Positions 34,599 to 43,122 of a stretch of DNA of 64,000 bases are shown one piece after another (position 1 is the stretch's first letter; every line of letters begins with the position of its first letter). The position numbers were made by a program, and so were the translations under genes. The notes below the pieces were generated by a model. The model did no database searches, was not told the origin of the DNA, and saw only the letters and a list, made by a program, of their open reading frames with translations. The stretch spans positions 62,001 to 126,000 of the forward strand of contig CANMTD010000001.1 of NCBI GenBank assembly GCA_947500775.1, given 5' to 3'. The stretch comes from an uncultured Paracoccaceae bacterium (GTDB lineage: Bacteria > Pseudomonadota > Alphaproteobacteria > Rhodobacterales > Rhodobacteraceae).

Positions 34599-36689
34599 AT
34601 GTCCGGATTAACGCTACAGGATTTTTTCCGCCCGACAATTCTGTTGGCTCTGGCGCTGATGGCGGTCATCGTCATGATGATCCTGCCGATGCCCGCCTGG
34701 GTTCTGGATGTCGGATTGGCGGCCTCCTTTGCCCTTGCGATCCTGATGTTCACAGTGACCTTGTTCATTGAACGCCCGCTTGATTTTTCGGCCTTTCCGA
34801 CCGTCCTTTTGGCATCGCTGATGTTGCGATTGTCGATGAATGTCTCCTCGACAAAATTGATCATCGGACAGGGGCACACCGGCACCGGGGCGGCTGGCAA
34901 TGTCATCGAAGGGTTCGCCATGTTCGTCATGAGCGGCAGCGTCTTTCTGGGCCTTGTCGTTTTTGGCGTGCTGCTGATCGTGAACTTCATCGTCATCACC
35001 AAAGGCGCCACGCGCATGGCCGAAGTGGGCGCGCGCTTTGCCCTGGACGCAATGCCGGGCAAGCAATTGGCGATCGATGCGGACATGTCCGCTGGCGCCA
35101 TCGATCACGCCGAGGCGAAAACCCGCCGCGAACGCGAACAGGCAGAAACCACGTTTTTCGGGTCGCTGGATGGGGCCTCTAAGTTTGTGAAAGGCGATGC
35201 CGTGGCGGGGTTGCTGATCACCATGCTCAATCTGGTCATGGGGTTGATCATCGGGGTTGCCATCCACGATATGCCCTTGTCGCGGGCTTTTGAAACCTAT
35301 GCGATCCTGACTGTCGGGGACGGGTTGGTGTCACAAATTCCTGCGGTGATCATCTCGATCGCCTCGGCATTGCTTCTGGCGCGGGGTGGCGCCACGGGGT
35401 CAACCGATCTGGCGCTGTTCAACCAGTTGGGGCGCTATCCCCCGGCACTGGCGACCGTCGGATTGCTGATGGGGCTGTTCGCGCTGGTTCCCGGATTGCC
35501 GTTTCTGCCTTTTGTCACAGGGGCAATCGCGTTGTTCGCAGCAGCCTATTTTGTGCATCAAAACAACCTGCTTCGCGCAAAACAAGAGGCGACCAAACCG
35601 TCGAATGCACCGCCACAAGAACAAGAAGCCCCTCTGGGGGATATTCTGGATCTGGACGACATCCACCTGGAATTCGCCCCCGATCTGGTCAGTATGATTC
35701 TGGACCCTGCCACCGGATTGGACGTCCGCATCGCCAATATGCGCAAACATGTCGCGGAATCCTTTGGCGTGATTTTGCCCGAGATTCGATTGACCGATAA
35801 CGGGGCGCTGATGCCCGGAACCTATCTGGTGCGTATTCAGGGCGTCGAACAGGCCCGGGACCATTTGCGCGCCGATCAGGTCCTTGCGCTGATCATGGAT
35901 GATGTCCCCGGGCTCCCGCCGGGTGAGGATGTGAAAGAACCGGTATACGGTGCCCCCGCGCGTTGGATCCCCGCAACGAACCGCGAAGAACTGGCCCTGT
36001 CGGGCGCCACAATCGTCAGCCCAAGCGAAGTTCTGGCGACCCATCTGCTAGAGGTGATCCGCCGGAACCTGGCGCGGTTGCTGACGTCAAAGGCACTGCG
36101 CCGACTGTTGGATGAGCTGACCAACCTGTCCGATCCCGCCCGGGCCGAGGCCAACCGCAAAATGATTGACGAACTGGTTCCGGACAAAGTGCCGACGGAT
36201 CTGTTGCTTGCGGTGCTGCGCCTGTTGCTGGAAGAGCGGGTTTCGATCCGCAATCTGCCGCTGATCCTCGAAGCGATTGCCGAAGCGCGCCACAGCCACC
36301 CAAACACCGCCGCCATCTGCGAACATGTCCGGCACCGGCTTGGTTTTCAACTGGTGGCCGCGCATCGCCGCGAAGACGGGACAATTCCGTTGGTGCAACT
36401 GGCCCCCGAATGGGAAGAGCGTTTCATGGAATATCAGATTGAAGGCGACCTTGGGCAACAGGACGTGGCCCTGCCCCCGGATGATTTCAATCAGCTTGCA
36501 AACGCGATTTCCGACAAGCTGGCAAAGGCCGGCGAAAGCGGTATTTTCCCGGCCTTGGTGACATCGACCCGGCGGCGCCGGTTTTTGCGAACAGTCATCT
36601 CTGCCAAAGGCATGGCAACGCCGGTGTTGTCGTTCGAAGAGATCGGGACAGAGGCGCGGCCATCGCTGGTGGGGCTGGTGCCCGCATGA
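34599..36689 (+). CDS. flhA: Flagellar type III export protein FlhA
   Basis: FlhA is the large export-gate protein whose cytoplasmic ring docks substrates. The 696-residue product has eight membrane helices in residues 1-320 with the conserved FHIPEP-family sequences (FSAFPTVLLASLMLRLSMNV, then RFALDAMPGKQLAIDADMSA, and GDAVAGLLITMLNLVMG). The C-terminal cytoplasmic half includes SVRNLP-like SIRNLPLILEAIAEA. Its stop overlaps fliR by 4 bases, so flhA-fliR-flhB and the next small gene are translationally coupled. Normal length. Confidence 0.98.
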   Translation: MSGLTLQDFFRPTILLALALMAVIVMMILPMPAWVLDVGLAASFALAILMFTVTLFIERPLDFSAFPTVLLASLMLRLSMNVSSTKLIIGQGHTGTGAAGNVIEGFAMFVMSGSVFLGLVVFGVLLIVNFIVITKGATRMAEVGARFALDAMPGKQLAIDADMSAGAIDHAEAKTRREREQAETTFFGSLDGASKFVKGDAVAGLLITMLNLVMGLIIGVAIHDMPLSRAFETYAILTVGDGLVSQIPAVIISIASALLLARGGATGSTDLALFNQLGRYPPALATVGLLMGLFALVPGLPFLPFVTGAIALFAAAYFVHQNNLLRAKQEATKPSNAPPQEQEAPLGDILDLDDIHLEFAPDLVSMILDPATGLDVRIANMRKHVAESFGVILPEIRLTDNGALMPGTYLVRIQGVEQARDHLRADQVLALIMDDVPGLPPGEDVKEPVYGAPARWIPATNREELALSGATIVSPSEVLATHLLEVIRRNLARLLTSKALRRLLDELTNLSDPARAEANRKMIDELVPDKVPTDLLLAVLRLLLEERVSIRNLPLILEAIAEARHSHPNTAAICEHVRHRLGFQLVAAHRREDGTIPLVQLAPEWEERFMEYQIEGDLGQQDVALPPDDFNQLANAISDKLAKAGESGIFPALVTSTRRRRFLRTVISAKGMATPVLSFEEIGTEARPSLVGLVPA

Positions 36690-37465
36690 TCGAACTGGCG
36701 ACAGAATTGTTGCCATTCAGCCGCGCGGCCATGTTGACCGGGTTCATCGTTTTTCTGCGTGTTGGCGCCATCATGGCCCTGTTGCCTGCCTTTGGCGAAT
36801 CTGCGGTGCCACAACGGGTGCGACTGGTGCTGGCGCTTGCCTTCACCCTGATCATCGGGCCCGCGGTTGCACCCAAACTGGAAACGCTGGTGGCTAATGA
36901 CAGTTTTGTCGGCATTTTTCTGGCAACCGAAGTGGTGATCGGTCTGGCCCTTGGCATGTCATTCCGGCTGTTGGTGCTGATCCTTCAGATGGCGGGCAGC
37001 ATCGCCGCACAGGCGACCTCTTTGTCGCAAATCCTGGGCAGCGCGGGGGTCGAGCCGCAACCGGCGATGGGGCATTTGATGGTCGCCGCCGGATTGGCAT
37101 TGGCGGTGATGTCCGGGCTGCATGTGCGGGTCGCGCAGGCGATGATTCTATCCTATGACGTTTTGCCGGTGGCGCAATTTCCGGACGGCTCGGTGCTGTA
37201 TGGGTGGGGTGTCGGGCAAATCGCACGGGCGTTTGGTTTGGCATTCACATTGGCCATGCCTTTTGTTGTGGTTTCGCTGATCTATAATCTGGCCTTGGGT
37301 ATCATCAACAAGGCCATGCCCCAATTGATGGTGGCCCTTGTGGGGGCACCCGCGATCACCGCAGGCGGTTTGTTTCTTTTGTGGCTGACACTGCCGCAGA
37401 TGTTGGAAATCTGGGGTGAATATCTGGCGGTCACCCTGTCCAATCCGTTCGAGGTACAGCCATGA
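36686..37465 (+). CDS. fliR: Flagellar type III export gate protein FliR
   Basis: FliR is part of the FliP5-FliQ4-FliR1 export gate. The 259-residue product has about six membrane helices, with VGAIMALLPAFGESAVPQRV near the N-terminus, LILQMAGSIAAQATSLSQIL, and MPFVVVSLIYNLALGIINKA, then MPQLMVALVGAPAI, as in FliR. Both ends overlap neighbouring genes by four bases (flhA upstream, flhB downstream). Length is typical. Confidence 0.96.
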   Translation: MIELATELLPFSRAAMLTGFIVFLRVGAIMALLPAFGESAVPQRVRLVLALAFTLIIGPAVAPKLETLVANDSFVGIFLATEVVIGLALGMSFRLLVLILQMAGSIAAQATSLSQILGSAGVEPQPAMGHLMVAAGLALAVMSGLHVRVAQAMILSYDVLPVAQFPDGSVLYGWGVGQIARAFGLAFTLAMPFVVVSLIYNLALGIINKAMPQLMVALVGAPAITAGGLFLLWLTLPQMLEIWGEYLAVTLSNPFEVQP

Positions 37466-38547
37466 GCGACGGGCAGGACGATACCGATAAACAACACGAA
37501 CCGACCCAGAAAAAACTGGATGACGCCCGTAAAAAAGGCGATTTCGCGCGCTCAACCGACCTGCATACGGCAGCGGCCTATGCCGGGTTCTGTCTGACGG
37601 CACTGACCGTTGGCGCGGCCAGCCTGACGGGGTTCGGGGCCATAGCGTCCCATCTGATTGATCAGCCGGACAGATTGGCCCCGCTGTTTTTCGATGTGCA
37701 GGGTGTGGCCCTGGCGGGCGGGTTGATGATCGAAACCGTGGCCAGTGTCGGACCGTGGTTTCTGGGGCCCGCATTGGCGGTCATGCTGTCGCTTTTTGTG
37801 CAGCGCGGGCTGGTCTTTGCGCCCGACAAGCTGATGCCAAAACTGTCGCGCATCTCGCCTTTGGCAAATGCCAAGAACAAATTTGGCCGCTCAGGCCTTT
37901 TCGAATTCGCAAAAAGCACGTTCAAGCTGGGTGTTTATGCCGTTGTTCTGGGCGCGTTTCTGGTCAACCGCCTGCCCGATATGCTGGCGACAATGCATCT
38001 GACCCCGTCAATGGCGACCACCACATTGGTCACGATGTCCGTCGAATTCCTGCTGGTCGCGGTGGTGATTGCAACCCTGATCGGTGGCGCGGATTATATG
38101 TGGCAATTCTTTGAACATCTGCGCAAGAACCGAATGTCGCATCAGGAGTTGAAGGACGAAGCCAAACAGGCCGAAGGCGATCCGCATATGAAACAGCAGC
38201 GGCGTCAGCGTGGGATGGAAATTGCGATGAACCAGATGCTGGCGGATGTCCCGCAGGCCGATGTCATCATCGTGAACCCCAGCCACTATGCGGTTGCACT
38301 GAAATGGGATCGCACGCGGCCGGGGGCGCCGGTGTGTGTGGCCAAGGGCGTGGATGAAATTGCCGCGCGCATCCGTGAAAAGGCCGCCGAGGCGGGGGTG
38401 CCTTTGCACCGCGATCCGCCGACGGCCCGCGCCATTCATGCCACCGTAGATATCGGCCAAGAGGTCAGGCCAGAACAGTACCAGGCAGTAGCAGCCGCCA
38501 TCCGGTTCTCCGAAGCGATGCGCACCCGCGCGAAAGGCAGACGATGA
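37462..38547 (+). CDS. flhB: Flagellar export switch protein FlhB
   Basis: FlhB switches export from rod/hook to filament substrates by self-cleavage in its cytoplasmic domain. The 361-residue product begins with the family's polar, Lys-rich leader (HEPTQKKLDDARKKGDFARS), has four membrane helices, and the FLHB C-terminal domain with DVIIVNPSHYAVALKWD, then VAKGVDEIAARIREKA and HRDPPTARAIHATVDIGQEV. The usual NPTH autocleavage tetrad is NPSH here (residues about 272-275). Coupled to fliR and to the following small gene by ATGA overlaps. Confidence 0.97.
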   Translation: MSDGQDDTDKQHEPTQKKLDDARKKGDFARSTDLHTAAAYAGFCLTALTVGAASLTGFGAIASHLIDQPDRLAPLFFDVQGVALAGGLMIETVASVGPWFLGPALAVMLSLFVQRGLVFAPDKLMPKLSRISPLANAKNKFGRSGLFEFAKSTFKLGVYAVVLGAFLVNRLPDMLATMHLTPSMATTTLVTMSVEFLLVAVVIATLIGGADYMWQFFEHLRKNRMSHQELKDEAKQAEGDPHMKQQRRQRGMEIAMNQMLADVPQADVIIVNPSHYAVALKWDRTRPGAPVCVAKGVDEIAARIREKAAEAGVPLHRDPPTARAIHATVDIGQEVRPEQYQAVAAAIRFSEAMRTRAKGRR

Positions 38548-38912
38548 AATACCCGCACCAACACCGGCTGTCGCGAATGGTCCAAGTGACCGATGCGGCA
38601 ATGGAGGCGGCCCTGGCCGATTTGCGCGAATCCGTGCAGACGCGCAAGGACGTCGAGGCGCAGATAGCAGATCTGGATCGCGACCGGCGCAGGATGGCGC
38701 AAACCGCCGAGGATGCCTCAAGCCGGGCCGGGGTATCTCTGCTGTGGCATCGCTGGGCAGAAACGCGCCGGGCGCAATTGAATGCGGCCTTGGCCAGATC
38801 GCGGGTTCGGGAAAATGACCGGCGTGCTTTGGCGGCGACGGCCTTTGGGCGAAATCAGGTGATGGTTGGGATCGTCGACAAGGCGAAATCCGGTGCCGGA
38901 CCTAAAACCTAA
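38544..38912 (+). CDS. Small coiled-coil protein, possibly FliJ-like
   Basis: The 122-residue product is nearly all charged helix (for example ALADLRESVQTRKDVEAQI and ADLDRDRRRMAQTAEDASS). This is the size and character of FliJ, the coiled-coil export chaperone that sits in the FliI ring, but no diagnostic FliJ sequence is visible. It overlaps the flhB stop and is the last gene of the rightward operon, converging with fliL2 with a 4-base overlap of stops. A recognisable fliJ is otherwise missing next to fliI. Confidence 0.6.
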   Translation: MKYPHQHRLSRMVQVTDAAMEAALADLRESVQTRKDVEAQIADLDRDRRRMAQTAEDASSRAGVSLLWHRWAETRRAQLNAALARSRVRENDRRALAATAFGRNQVMVGIVDKAKSGAGPKT

Positions 38913-39445
38913 GTGTCCTGACGCACCAGATTGACGATCAAGACATCCGAAACCAGCGGGCCCATCACGCTTTGGGCCGCTTCACGCAGGGCCACACGCA
39001 GCAATTTCATATTACCGGCTGACGTAAACTGACCAGCAAATCCACCGGCGTTTGCGTGGTCGAAAAGAACGTCCAGAAAGGCATCCCGAAGTTTGGGTTC
39101 CCGTTCATAGATTTCATCGTTTTCGCCGCCCGCGATTTCAAGGCTGAGCGACAGGATCACCAGCGAACTGACCCGGCCTTCGTGCACCACGGGTACGACG
39201 AACTGATTGCTGAGCTTTACATAGTCGATCGCGTTGCCACCGGATGCGCCATGCCCGTCATCTGCATGGCTATCCCCGGCATGCGCATCGTCCTTGTGAT
39301 CATCCGGTGCATGCCCCTCTTCGGCATGTTCGTCACCTTCGGCCATATGCTTTTGATCCCCGGTGTCTGGACGCAGAAAATACCCCGCGGTCGTTCCCAC
39401 GGCCAACCCGATGACGGCAATTATGATGGGCAGAAGTTTTCCCAT
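38909..39445 (-). CDS. Second FliL-type flagellar basal body-associated protein
   Basis: The 178-residue product has an N-terminal membrane helix (about 4-24), then a highly unusual linker (about 28-75) made mainly of Asp, Glu, His, Ala and Gly, with seven His residues. A periplasmic FliL domain follows (YVKLSNQFVVPVVHEGRVSS, then LVILSLSLEI, DAFLDVLFDHANAGGF, VREAAQ-like LREAAQSVMGPLVSDVLIVN). It follows flgH in the leftward operon flgB to fliL2, 12 bases downstream of the flgH start side boundary. AAGGAC precedes its ATG. It is a paralogue of the FliL at 29050-29547; distinct stator or ring contacts are possible. Confidence 0.85.
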   Translation of the reverse strand: MGKLLPIIIAVIGLAVGTTAGYFLRPDTGDQKHMAEGDEHAEEGHAPDDHKDDAHAGDSHADDGHGASGGNAIDYVKLSNQFVVPVVHEGRVSSLVILSLSLEIAGGENDEIYEREPKLRDAFLDVLFDHANAGGFAGQFTSAGNMKLLRVALREAAQSVMGPLVSDVLIVNLVRQDT

Positions 39446-39457
39446 GTCCTTGTCCGA

Positions 39458-40192
39458 TCAGAAAGGCAGAATGATGTCGGTGACCTGTTGGCCGATCCGT
39501 GGCTGCTGAACATCCGTTATCTGTCCGCGCCCGCCATAGGACACGCGGGCCGAGGCGATTTTATCATAGGTGATTTCGTTCTGGCGCGAGATGTCCTCGG
39601 GCCGGACATAGCCGGTGACCAGCAATTCGCGCAGTTCGAAATTGACCCTGATTTCCTGCGTGCCCTCGATCCGCAGCACCCCGTTTTGCAGGACGTCGGT
39701 CACCGTTGCGGCCACGCGCAGGGTCAGTTTTTCATTGCGTTTCGTCGACCCGTCGCCGCTGGACTGGCTGCTGGATTGTGTCGATACCGCCGGGTTGGTT
39801 GATGCGCCGTCAGGCAGTTTCTTGTTCAACTGTTGCGGAATGCCGAAAAAATCGGGGATGGCCAGGCTTTCCGAGCCGCCGCGCTTGCGCGATGACGAGT
39901 TTGAAAACTCGGCCTCATCGTCGATCTCGACAACGACGGTCAGAATGTCCCCGCGCTGTTCGGCCCGGCGATCCCCCAAAAGCGATTGCCGCCCACCGCT
40001 CCACAAAGAGGCCTGATCGGCCTTTTGCCGCCGCTCCACCGAGGTGGGGAATGGCGTCGAGGCCATGGCATAATAGGCATTGCTGCCTTCGGTCGGGGTC
40101 AGATCGGGCGCCTTTCCGACCTGTTCCAGACGGCCGCAGGCTGTTGTCGACAAAAGAGTGGCGGCACATGCCAGTATCAGGAAACGGTTCAT
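39458..40192 (-). CDS. flgH: Flagellar L-ring lipoprotein FlgH
   Basis: FlgH forms the outer-membrane L-ring. The 244-residue product from the ATG at 40192 has a lipoprotein signal (MNRFLILACAATLLSTTACG, lipobox with the modified Cys at about residue 19). Conserved FlgH features follow: SLWSGGRQSLLGDRRA, GDILTVVVEIDDEAEFSN, then LPVSG-type VTGYVRPEDISRQNEI and ISYGGRGQ-like VSYGGRGQITD. A GAGG ribosome site precedes this ATG; an upstream ATG at 40225 would overlap flgA and mask the lipobox. It lies downstream of flgA in the leftward operon. Confidence 0.95.
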   Translation of the reverse strand: MNRFLILACAATLLSTTACGRLEQVGKAPDLTPTEGSNAYYAMASTPFPTSVERRQKADQASLWSGGRQSLLGDRRAEQRGDILTVVVEIDDEAEFSNSSSRKRGGSESLAIPDFFGIPQQLNKKLPDGASTNPAVSTQSSSQSSGDGSTKRNEKLTLRVAATVTDVLQNGVLRIEGTQEIRVNFELRELLVTGYVRPEDISRQNEITYDKIASARVSYGGRGQITDVQQPRIGQQVTDIILPF

Positions 40193-40199
40193 TTCAGCC

Positions 40200-40628
40200 T
40201 CATCTGGAAGGGACGGGGCCAACAACGACCTCGCCGGTTTGGGTGACCGTGCCGGACACGGTATTGCGGGATGTCAGATTCATCACCCGCAGGGTGTCGC
40301 CGATACCGGCGCGGCCCAATGCGCGGGCATCCGTTGCGATATGCAGCCCGCCGCTTTGAAAGCGCAGGGTGATGATCTGATTGCGTTCGATAATGGCGGC
40401 AGGCCCGACATCGCCGGTTTTGACGGGGCGCCCGGCGTAAAGGATTACCCGCGCCTCTAACCCGGCGACCTGTTCGGGATGGGTATAGGCGCCGGGCACG
40501 GTGCCCGCGATCAGGGTGACATCTGCGGGCGACAGAATGGTCTGGCTGCGGATCGTGCGGGCCGCCACCAGTGTTTCCGCCGAAACAGGAAACCCCAATA
40601 GGATAGAAAAGAGGAGCAGCAATCGCAT
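40200..40628 (-). CDS. flgA: Flagellar P-ring assembly chaperone FlgA (short form)
   Basis: FlgA is the periplasmic chaperone for FlgI. The 142-residue product has a signal peptide (about 1-18, ending PVSA) and an SAF-type domain (LVAARTIRSQTILSPADVTL, then LEARVILYAGRPVKTGDVGP, IITLRFQSGGLHIATDARAL, LRVMNLTSRNTVSGTV). It lacks the extra N-terminal domain of enterobacterial FlgA (about 220 residues), a common alphaproteobacterial form. It abuts flgG upstream with one shared base and flgH downstream by 7 bases. Confidence 0.93.
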   Translation of the reverse strand: MRLLLLFSILLGFPVSAETLVAARTIRSQTILSPADVTLIAGTVPGAYTHPEQVAGLEARVILYAGRPVKTGDVGPAAIIERNQIITLRFQSGGLHIATDARALGRAGIGDTLRVMNLTSRNTVSGTVTQTGEVVVGPVPSR

Positions 40629-41413
40629 CAGCGCACCTGCGTGGTCGCGCTGAGCATCTGATCGGCGGCGGTGATGACCTTGGCGTTCAACTCATACCCG
40701 CGCTGGGCCTCGATCAACTCGGTCACTTCGCGGACGGCATCGACCGAGCTGTCCTCCAGATATCCCTGGCGCAATGTGCCCAGACCGTCTTCGCCGGGGT
40801 TTCCGGTGATGGCGGGGCCAGAGGCCGCGGTTTCCAGAAACAGGTTCGATCCCATCGCCTCCAGCCCTTTTTGGTTTGAAAAAGTGGCCAGCGACAGTTG
40901 GCCCAGAAGCTCGGGTTCGACCCGGTCGCTGAAATAGGCGTAAACCTCGCCCTCTGCATTGATCGACAGGCTGCGCGCATCGTCGGGAATGGTGATATCG
41001 GGCACCACCGGGTACCCGTCCGAGGTCACGATCTGCCCGTCCGCGCTGCGCTTCAACGCGCCGTCGCGGGTATAGCCCGACAGGCCCGAGGGCAGCGTGA
41101 CCTCGATATATCCCTGCCCCTCGATCGCGACATCAAGATCGCCGCCGGTTTGTGACAGCGACCCTTGCGACAGCGTCACCGAGATTGACGCGGGCCGGAC
41201 GCCCAGACCAAGCTGGACACCGGTCGGCAACACGGTGCCGTCGGTCGCGTTGATCGTTCCGGCGCGCGTGACCTGTTGATAATGCAGATCGGCAAATTCG
41301 GCCCGCCGGGCGTTGTATCCGGTGGTGCTCATGTTGGCGAGGTTGTTCGATGTCACCTCGACCCGCATTTGCTGGGCGCTCATCCCGGCGGCGGCGATTT
41401 TCAGGGCCTGCAT
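40628..41413 (-). CDS. flgG: Flagellar distal rod protein FlgG
   Basis: FlgG forms the distal rod. The 261-residue product starts MQALKIAAAGMSAQQMRVEV, then TSNNLANMSTTGYNARRAEF, and ends with SSVDAVREVTELIEAQRGYE and LNAKVITAADQMLSATTQVR, both diagnostic. AAAGGAG lies about 7 bases upstream of the ATG. Length matches the family (about 260). It follows flgF in the leftward rod operon. Confidence 0.98.
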   Translation of the reverse strand: MQALKIAAAGMSAQQMRVEVTSNNLANMSTTGYNARRAEFADLHYQQVTRAGTINATDGTVLPTGVQLGLGVRPASISVTLSQGSLSQTGGDLDVAIEGQGYIEVTLPSGLSGYTRDGALKRSADGQIVTSDGYPVVPDITIPDDARSLSINAEGEVYAYFSDRVEPELLGQLSLATFSNQKGLEAMGSNLFLETAASGPAITGNPGEDGLGTLRQGYLEDSSVDAVREVTELIEAQRGYELNAKVITAADQMLSATTQVR

Positions 41414-41431
41414 GTGAAAGCTCCTTTGTTG

Positions 41432-42148
41432 TTATTGACCAAGGGTCCGGATCGCGGCGCGGACGCGTTCGTCCTCGCGATCCATGAAACTTTGGCCAAG
41501 TTGATAGGCGTGCTGCACTTCGATCATCCGGGCGATTTCATTCACCGGATCAACGTTCGAATTTTCGACATATCCCTGCAGGATGGCGCCGCCCTCGGTC
41601 GGAACGACCCCGGCCTGTGTCTGAAACCGTGTCCCCGCGATGCGTGTCAGATCGGTTGGGTCGGTGGGTTCAAAAAGGCCAATCTGCCCCAACGCGCGAT
41701 CCCCGGCGCTAAGCGTGCCATCCGCCGCGACGCTGATATCGGGCGTGTCCGGCGGCACAAAGATGGGCGCGCCGCCCGCATCCAGCAGGCGGTATCCTTC
41801 GGCGGTGACCAGCTCACCCGCCTCGTTCGGAGTGAAACTGCCGGCGCGCGACAGCTGTTCGCCATCGGGCGTGCCGATCAGAAAGAATCCCGATCCTTCG
41901 ATGGCAAAATCAAAGGTCCCGCCGGTTTTGGTCAGCGCCCCCTGCTGCAGATCGGTGTTGCGGACATGGGCCGTGGCCATCGACAGCGAGGCCTGCCCTT
42001 TACCCAAATTCTTGACGTGTTCCGAAAAAATCAGGCCTTCGCGGCGATAGCCGGTTGTGGACAGGTTCGCGAGGTTATTGGCCACGCTTTGCATTTCGCG
42101 CAGCAGCCCCGACTGACGGGTAAGGGTGGTATAACCCGCACTATCCAT
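41432..42148 (-). CDS. flgF: Flagellar proximal rod protein FlgF
   Basis: FlgF is part of the proximal rod. The 238-residue product begins MDSAGYTTLTRQSGLLREMQ, then SVANNLANLSTTGYRREGLI, and ends NSNVDPVNEIARMIEVQHAY, then QLGQSFMDREDERVRAAIRT. The paralogous relation to FlgG is clear, but the shorter length and the C-terminal DREDERVRAAIRTLGQ are FlgF-like. It sits between fliQ and flgG. Confidence 0.95.
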   Translation of the reverse strand: MDSAGYTTLTRQSGLLREMQSVANNLANLSTTGYRREGLIFSEHVKNLGKGQASLSMATAHVRNTDLQQGALTKTGGTFDFAIEGSGFFLIGTPDGEQLSRAGSFTPNEAGELVTAEGYRLLDAGGAPIFVPPDTPDISVAADGTLSAGDRALGQIGLFEPTDPTDLTRIAGTRFQTQAGVVPTEGGAILQGYVENSNVDPVNEIARMIEVQHAYQLGQSFMDREDERVRAAIRTLGQ

Positions 42149-42151
42149 GGC

Positions 42152-42418
42152 TCAGACCCCCGCGATCAGCGGAATCAGCTGATCGGTAAAAAATGTCACC
42201 AGTGTTTCGGTCATGAACCCCATCGTCGCCCAGAAGACGGCAGCAATTGCCGCCAGTTTCGGGACAAACGTCAGGGTCATTTCCTGCACCGACGTCAGCG
42301 CCTGAAACAGACCGATCAACACGCCCACCAACAGCGCGACCACCAGGATCGGTGTCGAGATGATCACCGCGGCCCAAAGCCCCTGTCGCAGGGTGTCGTA
42401 GAATAAGACCTCATCCAT
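42152..42418 (-). CDS. fliQ: Flagellar type III export gate protein FliQ
   Basis: FliQ is the small two-helix component of the export gate. The 88-residue product from the ATG at 42418 has helices at about 12-38 and 48-75 and the conserved LIGLFQALTSVQEMTLTFVP, then KLAAIAAVFWATMGFM. A longer frame upstream overlaps fliE and is not FliQ-like. It starts 4 bases after fliE, within the leftward rod operon, a known alphaproteobacterial order (flgF-fliQ-fliE-flgC-flgB reading outward). Confidence 0.95.
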   Translation of the reverse strand: MDEVLFYDTLRQGLWAAVIISTPILVVALLVGVLIGLFQALTSVQEMTLTFVPKLAAIAAVFWATMGFMTETLVTFFTDQLIPLIAGV

Positions 42419-42422
42419 CGCG

Positions 42423-42707
42423 CTACACCGGCATCCTGAGGATTTCCTGATAGGCCTCGACCACCTTGTTGCGGACCGTGACCGCGGTTTCGACGGCCAG
42501 TTCGGTCTGGGCCAGTGCCTGAACCAGGGCATGCGGGTCCGCATCACCGGTCATTGCGGCCTTTGCGGTTGCCTCGCCTTCCTGAAGGGTTGCGGTGAAT
42601 TCCCGGGCCAGGCGGGCGAACCCGCCTTCGGCTTCCGGGCCGGGTTGGGTTGCGGGCCGGGCCGATGTATAGGCCTGGACCGCAGCGGTGGAGGATTTGA
42701 TGTCCAT
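42423..42707 (-). CDS. fliE: Flagellar hook-basal body adapter FliE
   Basis: FliE links the MS-ring to the rod. The 94-residue product has the C-terminal helix pair ALAQTELAVETAVTVRNKVV, then EAYQEILRMPV, diagnostic of FliE. GAGGAG lies about 7 bases upstream of the ATG. It sits between flgC and fliQ in the rod operon. Confidence 0.95.
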   Translation of the reverse strand: MDIKSSTAAVQAYTSARPATQPGPEAEGGFARLAREFTATLQEGEATAKAAMTGDADPHALVQALAQTELAVETAVTVRNKVVEAYQEILRMPV

Positions 42708-42719
42708 TCTGGCACTCCT

Positions 42720-43112
42720 CTATTTGCGCAGCAGTTCAAGCAGTCCACGGGTCATTTGCCGTGCCTGATCAAACATCTTGAGGTTCGCCTCATAGCTGCG
42801 CTGCGCTTCGCGCGCGTCCGCGATTTCGACCACCAGATCGACGTTCGAGCCGTCATAGTGGCCAGTGTCATCGGCCAGCGGATGCCCCGGATCAAAGATC
42901 TGGGTCAGCTCCGACTGGTCGAGCCTGACAGGACCGGTTTCAACCAGCCCGGTCTTGGTGCCACCGGCCATCGCATCGGCAAAGGTCGCCGTTTTGCGAT
43001 GGTATCCCGGTGTATCTGCGTTTGCGATGTTTTCAGAGACATGCCGCAGGCGCGTCGCCTGTGCCTTCATGCCGCTGGACGCCACCGCAAGGGTTTGACT
43101 GAGATCGCTCAT
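42720..43112 (-). CDS. flgC: Flagellar proximal rod protein FlgC
   Basis: The 130-residue product has the rod signature LAVASSGMKAQATRLRHVSE, then NIANADTPGYHRKTATF, and the C-terminal VDLVVEIADAREAQRSYEAN, then LKMFDQARQMTRGLLELLRK, typical of FlgC. AGGAGAC precedes the ATG. It follows flgB by 10 bases. Length is normal. Confidence 0.96.
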   Translation of the reverse strand: MSDLSQTLAVASSGMKAQATRLRHVSENIANADTPGYHRKTATFADAMAGGTKTGLVETGPVRLDQSELTQIFDPGHPLADDTGHYDGSNVDLVVEIADAREAQRSYEANLKMFDQARQMTRGLLELLRK

Positions 43113-43122
43113 CCTGTGTCTC

